From Polydactylus sextarius (Eukaryota > Chordata > Actinopteri > Polynemidae): a DNA stretch of 64,000 nt. This document shows positions 25,531-39,561 of this stretch, in pieces. Each line of letters begins with the position of its first letter. Position 1 is the stretch's first letter. A model generated the notes under the pieces. That model ran no database searches and was not told where the DNA came from. It worked only from the letters and a program-made list of their open reading frames with translations. The DNA is taken from positions 3,074,501 to 3,138,500 of the forward strand of contig CM028920.1 in the NCBI GenBank assembly GCA_016801845.1, in the 5' to 3' direction. The position numbers and the translations under genes were made by a program.

Positions 25531-28500
25531 ATGGAAGACACACGGGATTTGGTGAGTGAATTTGAATCACTTTAGGGCCGCGAGCCTCCCGATTACAGGG
25601 GATTTGCTTAGGCTAGCGCTCCTCCTTTGTTGTTATCTGTTTATCGCAGCTAGCAAGAGCTTCAGCCAGCGTTAAATGTTACAAAATGCTCCCAAAAACT
25701 AAAAAAATAAAACAATTCCCGTGTTTATTTTCACGTAGACGGGACTTTGCAATGGAAATAAAAAGCTTGGTGTTCTTTTGTGAATAAAAAAACAGGAAAA
25801 ACAGGTTTCCGCTAGCTAGCTAGCTGTGGTAACGCTAGTTAGCATTAGAAGCTATTTCTAATAAGGCCGCCCCGTATTTCAGCTTGTACACTAGTTAGCT
25901 GCTCTACTTTTTTTTTACAGAGTAAATTTTGCATGGAGTATTTGCACTGACTGCTGCATTGTTTTTTTTTTTTTTCTGCATTCTTGCTATTTAAAGAATT
26001 AATGTTAGCGCACTCGGTTAGGATGTCACCTGTGATGCTCAAAGGAGGAAGTAAACAGGCTGTGACAACATTCATTATTTCAGCGCTTTTCCGGACTCGG
26101 TGCATCTGATGATTTATGTCTATTAACTTTACACAGACTCGCTGCAGTTGTTACGACTAGATTTGACTCGTTTTAACATCTTTTTTATAGTTTTATAGTA
26201 AATCGATTTCCGTAGCCTGTTCCCAGGCCAGTTTCTATATTTATAAATGCTGTAAAACATTAACAAGGTCAAGATTGTGAATGTGTATTTCTACTATAAA
26301 TTTACACTTAAAAACAAATCTCGAATTTAGGAGTAATTTATTGTAATCTTCATATGATTTAGCGGAAATGAATTAAATATCTGAGACATTTAAAGATGCC
26401 ACCTTGAATGTTAAGAGGCTTATTAACATTTCAATTATTTGTTTCATAGACTGATCGATAAACAATTACAATGAAAATATTACAATATTCATGAATTGTT
26501 AATGGAGCATCAAAGTGTTTTATTCACTCTTATTTCTTTTGGCGTTTTCTCATATGTGAAGGCTGAACGCACCCCACGTTCAGAGCGAAAGCGGAGAGAC
26601 TCTTTCGGGATGTTTGATGGCTACGAGAGCTGTAGTGAGGAGTCCACCAGCAGCTCCAGTTCAGAGGACAGTGAGGATGAGGTGGTGCCCTCCATCCCCG
26701 CCAGCCTGCCCATCATCAAGAACAATGGTCAAGTCTACACATACCCCGATGGCAAGGCTGGAATGGGTCAGTGCATGGAAATATGTTTGGAGGTTTCAGT
26801 TTGTGTGGATTTCTGGAATATAATCCTGTGTGTATTAAAATACAAAATTTTCCAGCATGTAGTAGTTTGATGATTTACCCAGATCTCTTCTTCATAGCCA
26901 CCTGTGAGATGTGTGGGATGGTCGGAGTGCGAGATGCATTTTACTCCAAAACCAAGCGCTTCTGTAGTGTGTCGTGTTCTAGGAGTTATTCCTCGAATTC
27001 CAAAAAAGCTAGCATCTTGGCAAGGCTCCAGGTAAATGAATCACAAGCATACTTTTTCACATTTGATTTGAATTTAACATAATGTTAAACACCCGTGCTG
27101 GATTCTTCTTTTATTTTGAAAGGGTAAACCACCAACAAAAAAGGCAAAAGTCTTACAGAAACAGCCTCTTATGGCAAAATTGGCAGCTTACGCCCAGTAC
27201 CAAGCAAGTCAACAGAACCAGGCCAAATCAAAAGCTGGTAAGTTACCAAATGCAGACATGATGGTTAATGGGGCAACAGTTCTGCCGTGTTTGGATTGTA
27301 CTCCAGCTTTACACTGTTGCTGTTTCCGTCAGTGGTTCCTGCAGAGAGCTTTGACTGGGGTCGGTATATCTGCAGCAGTAACACAGTCGGAGCTCCAGTT
27401 AGCTGTTTCAAACACGTAAGTAAAAACTAGAGCTGATTAAAACCAACAACTAGTTTGTTGCTCAGCTATAACTTGACTGCCTCCTCTGTTCAGGCCCCTA
27501 TGGGAACCTGCTGGGGAGACATAGAAGAAGGTGTTAGGATTGAAGTGCTCAACTCTGACATCAGCCTCTCCACTAAGGTGTACTGGATAGCGGAAATCAT
27601 TAAGCTAGCAGGTAAGATGACAACTATTTAAAAGACAAAGCCACCTTAAAATTCATGTCAGAAACTGTTACATGTGTCCTGTAATCATGTCAAAGAGTCA
27701 GAGTCAGGAACAGTGACGGCTGCTTTACATTTGGAACAAAACCCGGCTTTGCAGCCCTGCACCCCAGTAAGCCTGACAGATTCAAAAAAAGCATATTTAC
27801 TCCTCCACTTCACTGTGTGAAGTAGTGAAAAAGATGTCCCACACAGTCTCCGTCCTCTCAGCTCTATGTGATACGTCTTTAATGAGTTACCAGGATGTTG
27901 CCGCCATTATTTATGCATCTGGTGGCTCACACACCAGCTGGAGCAGAGCTCATGAAATACATAGTCAATACAACAAACCCTCAGAGCTGACAGTCGCCGA
28001 AAACAACTTTATATTTACTGAAGATTGTCGACCAGTGGAGGGTTTTGTGGTATCGCTGGCATTTGGAAATAAAGTGGAATTGGTCAACTTCTATTTCTTT
28101 TGAAATTTTTTGGCCTGTCAAGAGTAAAAACGAACCAGTTACAGCAGTAATTATGGTATGAACAAGTGTAGGTAATCTTGCACTACAAGAAGGGCCAATG
28201 GTAATCTACAAAAATATGGGAACGCGAGAAGCCATTTCTTTGACCACAACCATGATGGTACAGCAGAGTGAAAGAATTTATTGTGACTCTTCAGTCCACG
28301 TGTTGGAATGTGAGGGCCCTACAGAACTATTTTGTTCTAAAATTTTAACATTTGCCTTCTCTCTGTTCTCTGTGCTGAATGTTTTACACCCCAAAAAAAA
28401 CAAAAAAAAAAACAAAACTCCAGCTCCACTTCTTTGCTGAATGTTTTCTCAGGCTGTCAATGACGTCTGCAGTTCCATGACTTAATGTTGTGAAAGTCTG

Positions 28501-31500
28501 TTAAATGTTTTCGGTTACAGGAATAAAGTGTCACCAGCGTCTTGTACTGTTTTTCAGGGTTCAAGGCTCTCCTGCGGTATGAGGGTTTTGACAACGACAC
28601 CAGCAAAGACTTCTGGTGTAATCTCTGCATCCCTGAGGTTCACCCAGTCGGATGGTGCGCCTCGAGTGGCAAACCCCTCGTACCTCCAAAAAGTGAGCCT
28701 GCTTTTTTTTTTTTCCCACAGTGTTGTTGCTGAATTCCTGTTTTTGTGGAGGGTTCGTGGTAACCGTTGCTTTCGTTTTTGTAATCTCCCCTGCAGGCAT
28801 ACAGCATAAGTACTCTAACTGGAAAGCCTTTCTTGTAAAGCGTCTCACTGGAGCTAAAACACTGCCACCTGACTTTAATGCCAAGGTGAGACATGGTTGA
28901 TGATGACCGGTGCTGACCGCTGTAAATTAAAACCTTCAGATTTTCTAATGTTATGAGAGGTTTTTGTAACAAATGTACTTCAGGCGTCTAAAAGTCCTTG
29001 TTGCATGTGACGCACTGTCACTGTGACTGAACAATGAATGTTTTTGCCCTTGTGTTAAATCCTTATGTCACGTTTCACCACAGGTACACGAGAACATGCA
29101 GTTCCCCTTTAAGAAGTTTATGCGGGTAGAGGTGGTGGACAAAAACTACCTGTGCCGGACACGGGTGGCGTTGGTGGAGCAGGTAATCGGAGGTCGCCTC
29201 AGGCTGGTCTATGAGGAGAGCGAGGACGGGTCAGATGACTTCTGGTGCCACATGTTCAGCCCACTCATCCATAATATAGGCTGGTCACGAAGCATCGGAC
29301 ACCGCTTCAAACGATCTGGTGGGTTGGGAACATTCTCGTAATAGTTTAGTTTTAGCGGTGCATATAAGAGATGTAAGGTGCAGAATGTTTGGACACTTTT
29401 ATTCTTCGGCTCTGTGCCTCATTTTAAATTGAAATCATAACATTGCAAGTATTAATTCTTGGTTAACGCCCTCATCATAAAGAAGCCGAGCAGCAGAAGT
29501 TCTGTAACTGCACTGTCAGTGTTCTGACATTTGTCCCAGCTCCATCAGATTTGAGTGAAACTTTGTGTGAATGCTCAGGAGACGGTGCAGAGTCAAGACA
29601 TTGTTGAGTTTTGTGATAAATAACTGCATCAGATTTCGTTAACTACCTGCCCTCAGATCATGATGACCAAATTTTAATACCATTCTGTTGTTAAAAGTTT
29701 GGTCTAAAATTAAACTTTTGTGCTGAATCACAAACCAGATTCTTTCCAGTGGGGTGTTGCACTGAACGTTTTTAGATGAAATGTGTTGTTAGAGTTTGAA
29801 TATGAACCTTTTTTTTCTGGCCAGTCCTGCGGTTCACTTCATGGTTGGAAGGGCAACGCTCAGATTTCAAGTTAATCATACGAAATTAAAGTTGTCATCC
29901 ACAGTGAGATGTGGTGTACATCTCTCTATGAAACGCTGCTGTATCTGTTAAGTAACTCTTGGCGTCGATTAAATCAAGTCATTCATTTCTTTATCAGTGT
30001 ATCCAGAAGCTCGGTGATTTTATCCGTTTGATTTTTTTTTTTTTCCAGTGAGTGTGATGTTGAAAATATCTCAGACATGATGAGGCATGATGATTTGTCG
30101 ATACATTTTTCAGACATCACAAAGAAAATCGAGGGACAAGTTGATGCTCCTCCTCAGCTCTTCCAGAAGGTAAAACAGACGATAACGTTTCTGTTTCTAC
30201 TGTCCACAGTGTTTCATTAGCAGCCACTATTTACGCTTTTCACAAACAGCTTTCAGCTTCACGGCAGCCTGGACGTATAGGAACAAACTGTGGTATATGA
30301 ACACCTGAGCCTTTAAAGGAACTGAATTTTTTGTTATTGTGAAATGTTGAAATCTGCTTAATTCTTAATGTTGAAATTTAAATACCACTCAGCCTTTGTT
30401 GTGACCTTAACTTTCTGGTTAATGACACAATTTTTCACATCATTGTTGTTTTATGACAGAGCTTATTTACCAGATACCGCATCTGAATATACAAGACCAT
30501 GAACTCAAAACAATCAGTTTGGCACACTATTATCATGGCTGTTGTATTATAATGAGTTAGTTTATCAGGGTGTTTTCGTAGGTGTCTCCTAATGATTAAT
30601 GTAATCAGTGTTTGTCATCGTTTGACAGTGTGTGTGTCCTTTCCCTGAACTGATAAACCACTAGTTTTACTGTATGACTGTGATAAAAGTTAATTTGTCA
30701 TCTGTCCTTGGTCATTACAGCAAACAGACCATGCAATTACATTGGATGATTCGTGGTCTAATGTCACATTATCAACCACAGCAGCGCTACATAAATAGTT
30801 TGTTCCTCCTGTTGAGATAAAAAGGCTACAGACCAGTCCAGTCTGTCTGTAGCTGCTGTAGCACAGTGTTGACTCTGTACAGATGGTGTTGTTGCTGTAA
30901 TAAGTCATTTCCGGTTTGCAGAATTTGCATGTCTGTTTGAAATGGTCCAATCAGACGATGATGTGTGGGTTCTGTGGCTGCAGTTTGCTTCACACTGTGA
31001 CATGGAGGTGTTGTCAAATTCCTAATTGCACCTCCACGAGTCCTCATCATGCAATACATACATGAAGTTTGAAGTAGGCTGAATCAGCAGTTGTTAGGAA
31101 AATCGAAAGACAAAGAAATGAGGAAATAACGAAATGCTTCCATTTATATTTAGCTATGGTAAGTGTCTAGACTGGCCTACTTTTAACTTCCTCAAAGAGG
31201 AAACAAAAAAACACATGAATAATTGTTGATGGTTTTTGTAATGAAATATTTAATATCCAGTAAATTCAAATCTTTATTCTTTAAATTTCACAAGTAGGTA
31301 TCTTCATGGTCATTTTTTCTTTCCACATCTTGGACTTTTTTGGTAGATATGTGTGACTTGTATCCATAGTGACCAGCTTACATCATTATAATGAACTACA
31401 TTCTAATGAATGATTGGTTAAACCTCGTTATAGCAAATAATGGGCTTGAGTTTCTTTTCTTTTTGTTTTTTTTCAATCTTCAATCAGGTGAAAGATGTGG

Positions 31501-32960
31501 ACCAGAGTGGCGACTGGTTCAGAGATGGAATGAAGTTAGAAGCCATTGACCCCCTCAACCTCTCAACTATATGTGTAGCCACTGTAAGAAAGGTAAGTGT
31601 GTTTCTTTATTTAACGTCAATGTCGGAGGAAAAATGTTGAGTTAGGAAAAAAAAGAAGAAGGGTTCGTTCTTCACACTAACCTCAGTGATTCTCTGCCGC
31701 TCAGGTGTTGGCAGATGGGTACCTCATGATCGGGATCGACGGTTCGGAGGCAGTGGACGGATCAGACTGGTTCTGCTACCACGGCACCTCACCCTCCATC
31801 TTTCCTGTCGGCTTCTGTGAAATCAACAACATTGAACTCACGCCCCCTAGAGGTACTAGACTGATTTCTCTGTCAAGTTGTTGGTATAGAAGCATCTTCA
31901 TCATCATATGGTTTGTTAATGTTGCACTCTTTATGCTGTCTGTCCCCAGGGTATACTAAACTACCATTTAAATGGTTTGACTACCTCAGAGAAACAGGAT
32001 CAATAGCTGCTCCTGTCAAGCTATTTAACAAGGTAAGTTTTATTATCTACATTTATTATTTTGATATCCCATGATTTGTCAGTTCTACTTTTACTCTAAT
32101 TTTCCACCACCTGTGCTGCCTGTCGTCTCCAGGAGGTTCCCAATCATGGCTTCCGTCAAGGCATGAAGCTGGAGGCCGTCGACCTGATGGAGCCGCGGCT
32201 GGTGTGTGTTGCCACGGTGACCAGAATTGTGCACCGGCTACTGAGGATCCACTTTGACGGCTGGGAGGATGAGTATGACCAGTGGGTGGACTGCGAGTCA
32301 CCTGACCTCTACCCCGTGGGCTGGTGTCAGCTGACAGGCTATCAGCTGCAGCCTCCTGCAGCACAGAGTAAGAACATGACCCGCTCAGGCCTCGCGGCCT
32401 TTGGTTGTGTCTGTGTTGTCACCATGATGCCACCGTGATGTGGCTTATTTACAACTGAAGCTTAAATAAACAGAGAGATCTATAGATCTCTTTATATAAC
32501 GTGAGACGAGTCAAGGAAAACCTGCTCAATCGTTTTATTCCTGTCGTGAGGAAGAAAAGCAGAAAAATACTAGAAAAAGTCATCAGACCTTCAGCATGTT
32601 CCTTCATGTCAGACATGAGGTGAGCATCATGTCAGTTATTATTTATCCCCCAGAGACAAATATCATTGAAAGTAAATATAGCTGTTTTCCAGCATGGCGT
32701 CATTGTTAATAAAACAGTCTCCAAACATCCAGAGAGCAGCCGCTCTGTCTGTGATTGTTTTGCCATGTTTGAGTTGAACTATTGTAGCATTTAATTATTA
32801 AATGATAATTGATCGTGTAATCTTAAAGACCAGGGAATGCATCTTTGATTTAAAAATTGTAACTGACAAGATAAACCTCCTTGTTGATATGTAGTCAGTT
32901 GATGCTGATCCAGCATCGATCAGCTCAGCTCCCTACTTAGATTGCACTGGTTTTTATACA

Positions 32961-33015
<55 letters not shown>

Positions 33016-35701
33016 GTTTAAATATGTCTCACGGTCGTCTTCCAGGTAGCAGAGACATGCCTCAGTCTGTGCCCAAACAGAAGAAGAAGGCCCAGCAGTA
33101 CAAAGGCCAAAAGAAAAGTGAGTAATCCACTACTTCCCGCACTCCTTCCTCTGCTTTCTCCTTTTCCTGTTCCTCTTCCTGTCACTGGCTACACTCGGTG
33201 GTAACTCTGCTGCTCTGTTGTCGGTCAACTGTTCGGTTTGTCAGGAATATTCTCACTGGACCTCTTGTGTCACATTGCAGGATGCTTGAAAGGACGGACG
33301 TAGTCTGTCCCTTTTGAGTGGTAGTATTTTATTTTTTTATTTTTTTTTTAAACACACTTGGGCCAAGCAGAGTTTGAGATTTTGTTGAGATTTTGTTTAG
33401 AAACCACAGTTGTTTGAGAGAAAAAGGCCTGGAGTTGCAGCCCTGTTGTGGGTCCACAGGTTCAGATCACAAAAGCAGATGCTAATGCTAAATTGTTTCC
33501 ACTCCAACTCTTTTAAAGTCGGTTCATGTGGAAGCGTATGGCGAGACCCTTTGAACAAATATGTGCATGTGATGTGTGACAAAATCCAGATTACAATGGT
33601 AAAAAAAAACCCATTATTTTATACATAAAATATGTAATTAATTAATCAATTTTAATTAAAAGTAAATTGTAAACTTCTAACCATAACTCTCCTGTAATGA
33701 TAGTAAAAATGCATGAGATGGACATTTTTAAAATCTTAGTTTAAAATATATATAAGTGTGTGTGTAGATTAACATGGAAATTAAATGGTTTATTGAGTTT
33801 TTTTTTTTAATTCCATATGTAGTTATGTAAACCTTATCAATATGTTCAGTCATATTTTAATAATATTTTTAATTTTGTCATACATCAATGATATGAATAG
33901 TGAACAATGAATTTTCTTCAGTGGTTGAATTCAAACAGTGGCCGTGGCAGTCTTCCATACATCTGGTAGCTAACGGTGCATCTGCTTGCTTGGGTCTAGC
34001 GGTCTGAGTACAGCTTACCAGGGGCTTATTCAGATGGGCTTATCAAGTAACAACTGTTTGATGTTAAATAAAAAAAAAAAAAAAAAGAACAAAAACAACT
34101 TAAGCTCTAACTTTCCTTTCTAATCAATAATCTGAACATTGACACCACGCTCCAGATGAATTAAACCTCCTATGTGTAATAAGCCCCTGGTAGCTTACCT
34201 GAGTCTGGCTTGGTGTTTAGAGAGGAAGATTCCGGTTGGTCGACGGCCCTTCAGTCAGGCAGGCAGGAGGAGGAGCAGCTTCTCAGGGGACGAAGAGCAG
34301 AGCCCGCCCCCTTACCCTGCCCAGGGGCCCGCTCGGCCCCGACCCCGAACCCACCTCCACCAAACCCACAAATCAGGTAACGTCACACTAAAGATAAAAA
34401 AAAAAAAAAAAAACAGCACAACACTGAGCCTCGTGAGGCCTGATGGCATTTTAACAGGAGACGGTCGTCTGATAGGCCTCGCTGTGAGGCTGGATGCTGC
34501 CGATGCTGCATGTTGTGCCGTTTTAATCAACCTTTGTTTGTATTTGTTCATCGTCATCGTTCTCACACGAACTTTTACTACGTTTCAGTAAAGGTCTGAA
34601 TGATTGATATTGTTCATATAATTTCCTTCATTTCATTTGCAGGAGTTTAGAGTTTCGGCATCACTAGTGTTTTGTCTTCACTTTGAACAGTCTTGAGGCA
34701 TGTTTGTGTTTTTTTTTTTTTTTGGTTTTGTTTTTTTTTGAAGTTGTTCTCCTGATGCTCGTCATGCATGTCGAGTTAACATTAACGCCTGGAGCAACCA
34801 CCACCGGATCTATTTTAACGATGTAGCGCTGCAGAGCAGGTGTGTTCAAATTCACTTCTGTGAGTTTAACAGCAGAAACCTGGACACAGCGCCAGGCGCA
34901 TGGTTCACAGAGTCCTCCTTAGCCTCTTGGCCTACTTACTCTCTTAATAGTGGGTGTGTTTTGGCCGTAAACCAATCGGAGCGCCATCTTATCACTGTCA
35001 TAGCCAAGTGCACATAGGTTGCTATTATTGTGGTGGATATGCTTCTCTGCAGAGGTCCAGTCCATGTGCAGGGTACATGTTGATGTGCATGACTGTCCAC
35101 TGTTTACTTTCACTGAATCATGTGCTAAACACACCAGGCTGCTACAACGTAGCCCCACCCAACACATACATAGATAGACATACAGAGATGCATGTTACTT
35201 CCTGTATATTATAATGAACCTTTTAAAATGACTTCCTCAGACCAGGTTTTTGTCGGTCAAAAGTGTAGTCACTTTCTTCTGCCTCAAGGTGCCTCTGATT
35301 GCGCCAACAACGTGCCTGACCACAGCTCATTTAAACGCCCACACAGATTAGCACAAGTGCATTTGCTGTTTAAACAATGTGGACGCGGGACAAGCAAAGT
35401 CACGACTGCATTGATCTGAAACTAGCAAAGACACTGAAGTTGCACTTGTCGCGTCTTTTGCACCGAGTGTTAGAAAGAGCCCAACGACTCCTCCTGTGTT
35501 TGACCCAGCGACCGTGAACACAAGAGTCTGATCTGTGCCGCTGTTCTCTCTCCTCTGTCTCTCTGTCCCTCTCTGTGTGTAGAGTCTCTCCTGCGAATGA
35601 AGGAGGAGACGGCGGAGGTGGACGAGTTTACCTTCTCACAGGGCACATCCGACCAGGAAAGCAACGGCTCGGGCAGCTACTACATCAAACAGGAGCCCTG
35701 A
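25531..35701 (+). CDS. mbtd1: MBT domain-containing protein 1
   Basis: Exons: 25531-25551, 26562-26766, 26898-27031, 27123-27237, 27333-27415, 27495-27611, 28558-28692, 28797-28885, 29084-29318, 30114-30169, 31488-31592, 31705-31852, 31950-32032, 32133-32367, 33046-33117, 34221-34376, 35583-35701; about 702 aa, or 650 without exon 34221-34376. The start MEDTRDL resembles the mammalian long form. In order: a serine/acid-rich N-terminus; an FCS-type zinc finger, residues about 76-112 (CEMCGMVGVRDAFYSKT, FCSVSCSRSY); and four MBT repeats, about 165-275, 278-385, 390-485 and 490-590, ending in DFWCNLCIPEVHPVGWC, DFWCHMFSPLIHNIGWS, SDWFCYHGTSPSIFPVGFC and YDQWVDCESPDLYPVGWC. The C-terminus SDQESNGSGSYYIKQEP matches mammals. 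The family binds mono- and dimethylated H4K20 and is part of the TIP60/NuA4 acetyltransferase complex. By my count exon 27495-27611 is one base short of staying in frame; I cannot exclude a counting slip. Confidence 0.94.
32965..33008. repeat. (TA)n microsatellite next to an mbtd1 acceptor
   Basis: About 22 TA units, ending roughly 35 nt before the acceptor at 33045 and so in the branch-point zone of the following 72-nt exon. Length variation here could affect splicing. Confidence 0.9.
34017..34191. mobile_element. Short MITE-like element with 14-bp terminal inverted repeats
   Basis: ACCAGGGGCTTATT at 34017-34030 is perfectly inverted at 34178-34191. Both sides carry a direct 5-bp AGCTT (34012-34016 and 34192-34196) that looks like a target-site duplication. 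The 175-bp interior has an A-run and no coding potential. It lies in an mbtd1 intron, 29 bp upstream of the extra exon at 34221. The superfamily is undecided. Confidence 0.65.
34221..34376 (+). other. mbtd1: Extra 52-codon mbtd1 exon (probable cassette)
   Basis: Bounded by GTGTTTAG and a GTAACG donor. It is 156 nt and enters and leaves in the same phase, so it can be skipped without loss of frame. The encoded segment is basic, then Pro/Arg-rich (RKIPVGRRPFSQ, SPPPYPAQGPARPRPRTH). It falls between the KKKAQQYKG region and the C-terminal KEE...IKQEP tail, where the mammalian protein as I know it has no equivalent. The polypyrimidine tract is weak, which suits alternative splicing. Confidence 0.6.
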
Positions 35702-36732
35702 GGTCACAAAGACGGGGGACAGAGCAGGACAAACCGGGACAGGACTCACTTCTGGAAAAAAAAGGAACGTGGAGAGTTCAACTTGCCTCGAAACACACTC
35801 AGACTGACGCCACGGGCCTGCTGTGGAGCCGATGTAGGAGATGATGACGAAGAGGAGGAACGTGTTGGTTTTTATGCTTCTGAAAAATCCTGAGACAACA
35901 TCCTCTTTGGACCATCTTCTGTCCACGGGGCGGTGGTGTGTGTGTGTGTGTGTGTGTGCATGTCACCACCCTTGCAACCAGATCAGGGGGGTTGGAAATC
36001 ACCCGGTTTGTGTCTGGGTCACAGATTTTTGGGCATCCTCTCTCTTACGTGCCCCCTCGGGTGAAGCAACATCGGCTTTCTCTCTCCTCTCCTGTCTGAA
36101 ACATCCAAGCAGACGATAGAGAGGAAACATGGAGGGATTTAATAATACAACCCTTTTTCTCCAGAACTGGGGGTCAACATAAGCCTGTCCTGCCTTTGCC
36201 ACAATCTGGGCCACGCACAGAGACCTGTAGAAACTGTGACAACCATTCATTGAGCCAGGTCTTTAGTTTTTCTTTTTGTTTTTTTTGTTTTAATATACAT
36301 ATACACAGACACACACACGCACACACATACATATCTCTGTGTGTGTGTGTGTGTGTGTTTAATAATATATTTTGAATTGGGTTTGGTTGGTTTTCAGGTC
36401 AGTGACCCACTTAGCAGCCTGAGCAGATGACAGAGGCTGACAGAGCAGCAGAGTTGTGTATATTTTGATTATTTTTTTCTATTGCCAGGTGGACTTTTAC
36501 TTTGTTGAAAGTACTTGAAGTTTTCTTTTTTTTTTTTTTTCTGTTTTTGTAATGATGAGTTTTTTTTTTTTTGTCTTAATGTACTTACGTTTTTTTTTTT
36601 TTTTTTTCGCATTTACATTTTCGATGGCTGTGTGGGGCTACGTAACGCGCATTGTTTCACAGAGGTGATTATATTCATATAGTATGTGAAGACCTATTCA
36701 AATAGAATTTACAGAGTATAGATCAAGGATTG

Positions 36733-36771
<39 letters not shown>

Positions 36772-39530
36772 AGATCCTAGTACAACGCTGCGTCACGCGG
36801 GTCGGGCTGGAGCATTTTCCCTCTCACAGCTGCTTCATTTCTGATTCAAACATTACTGAACCAAAATCTGACCTGAGGTCCGTGGTAGCATTCAGCAATA
36901 CAGAGGGTTGTTTCATCACCGTCGCCAAAATGATACAGATGACATAAAACTTCAACCAGGGCTGGAACTAATATTATTGTCAGGATCATTTCTCTTTCCT
37001 CTTTTCCTCCTTCACGGTTTTGTAGGCTCCAGAAACCGAGAGACTTTAAAACGTTTTTTTTTTTTTTTTTATTATTATTCCAGAATCATCACATCTTCAT
37101 CATCTTGATGACTGTGTGCTTTGTTTAACAACCGTGACTTTGCTATGTTTTGAAATCAGTAATTTGTTAATAGTTTTTTTTTTTTTCTGGAACAAGTTCA
37201 ATAAGGGCTAAATTATTATTATTATTTTTTTTTTTTTTTTTAGGCGTCTCAAAGGCAAAGTGAAATTAAAAATTTAACGGACGGAAAATTCAAACGGCGG
37301 AGCTTTAAAAATCTATACACACCTTATGCAATATTTGCTGTTAAATACAGAAATCATCTTGCACATTCCATTGGGCTTTCATTAAAACTGTACGGTCTGT
37401 AGATGTTAATATTCTTTAAACCAGATAACGTGAGTGTTGTGGGGAGAGGAAAAAAAAAAAAAGTATTCGAAGCAGTTTTATGTCCACATTTTGAGCTTCC
37501 GTATCCCCACCCACCCTCTTCAAACTGTAACCTTCACACCACTACGTCGTCACAGTGTAGCCGCCACATCGGCCCGTAGGTTACAGTCAAACAACCACCA
37601 GTCTGATAATCTAATCTAGTGTCCGGCAGCTTGATGTGGAGCATTAGGGACCTGTCACAGTAACCAGAAATGCCACAATACCTCACGATGACTGTGTGAA
37701 CTCAGCAGCGCTAATGAGCCCTGTTTTCTTTCTGTATTTCTAAAAAAAAAACAAACAAAAAAAAACGTCCTGGTTGAAACGTGTCATGTATCATTAAGAA
37801 TATTTCCGGATCTTTGTGTTGTAATGTTGAACAGTAAATGATGGAGCTGTGGAGATTTAAAAAGAGAGAGAAGAAAAAAACAAAAACAACAACAAAAAAG
37901 CCTTTTTTTTTCCATTTCCAAAAAACAAAACAACAAATCATCTTGATTTTACAGAGGAAACTCAATAAGAAATCATTTTTGCATAGCGTGACTAAAGTGA
38001 GCAGCAGGGTTCGTTTGTATAAAAGAGAAACCTTACTGGTGTGATGGGGTTAATCCTACTGTCCAACCCTACTACTACTACAACTTTACAATATGTATTT
38101 TGACCTTTGCAGTTTGGACGTAGCGGCGCCGTGTTATCAGTCCAACCGTGTAGCGTCAAAAAGGCTCAAAGGCACTACAGCAGTGATTCATGTTGCAGAT
38201 CCAGGTGTTTCTGTGTGTTCGTGTCCGTGTTCGCTCTGTGTTTTTTTTTTTTAATTTTATAACCAGAGCTGCTCAAACACTCAGAGTTAGAACTGGAACT
38301 CCTCATTTATACGGAATCTGAGGTGTGCCACCAAAGTGATTATAAACATATTCAGTGTTGAGACATAATCAATCAGTTCTTTCTTTTTTTTTTTTTAACA
38401 AAAGGAGAGTTTATAGTTTAATTGCGTTCAAACAATGTAACGTCAAAGCATTAAGTTTGCCAGTTAACGTTTGTGTCTCCTGGTTTCGTGCGGAGCGACG
38501 TCGTGTCTTTAATAACTCGCCGCTTTACTCTTCTTCAAATGACAAAAGGCGACGCTGAAACATTCTTTTGATTTTCATTTCTGGCGTCGACGCAAACGTT
38601 TGAATATGGTTTCAACACTGACACTACGGCACACGTCACACTCCGTATATATTCAGCATTTGTAGCATCGGACTTTTGGTTGGCGGAGTCCAGCAGGACG
38701 ATCCGCCTGTCGCTTCGGCAGTCGCATCATTAAGCAATTTATCTTTGTCCAAATGCAAAAAAAAAAAAAAAAACAAAACAAAACAAAAAAACATAAAGAA
38801 AAGAAAATACGTTTGACGTGTCATTAGGGTTATATGCAAAATTATAGCTTTTTTTTTTTTTTTGTTTTGTTTTTGTTTTCTTCTTCGGCTTACGTCGTTC
38901 TCGTGTCAGAGCCATATGTATGCAAGCTAGTTTATGATTCACCTGAGCCACAGCATAGCAGGTTTGTCATTAATAATGAAACAGAAACAATGCACTGCTT
39001 TTCCAATAGTCTTTGAGGGCAGCATTCAGTATAGACAACAGGATCTGAAAGTGGCATAAATGCGTAGATTCTCTCTCCTTCTACTCATACATAAATATAT
39101 ATATATATAGATCTATATATATATATACATATATACATATATATATTATTCTTCATGACTATGATGGTATGTAGTAACAAATCCCTGCTCGGCCGTGGAC
39201 ATGACGAGACTCCTTCATTCTTCTTAGAGCTAGATGTTCGCAGCTGTTTCTACTACCTCCTGATGCTAGCCACGTTTAGCTAAATGTGTGAAATAGACTG
39301 TGGCGGTGTGTGTTAGCATATGCAAATGAAAATGATTAACTAAAAAAAAAAACAAAAAAAACAAAACAAACAAAAAAAAAACAACAAAACAAAACGAAAG
39401 AGAAAGAGGTAAAAAAAAAACAAAAAACAACAGATCCACTTGAAGACTAGACACCAAACACGGAAGAATTTTATCGCAGCACATGAGGTAGTCTTCTAAT
39501 TTGAACAATATGCAATAGTGATAGATCCAA

Positions 39531-39561
<31 letters not shown>

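Noticed and set aside
27825..28103. 92-codon open frame inside an mbtd1 intron
   Set aside because: No motif, no splice context, and wholly intronic.
34172..34591. 139-codon open frame as an independent gene
   Set aside because: Only 34221-34376 has splice sites and fits the mbtd1 phase; the rest is intron.
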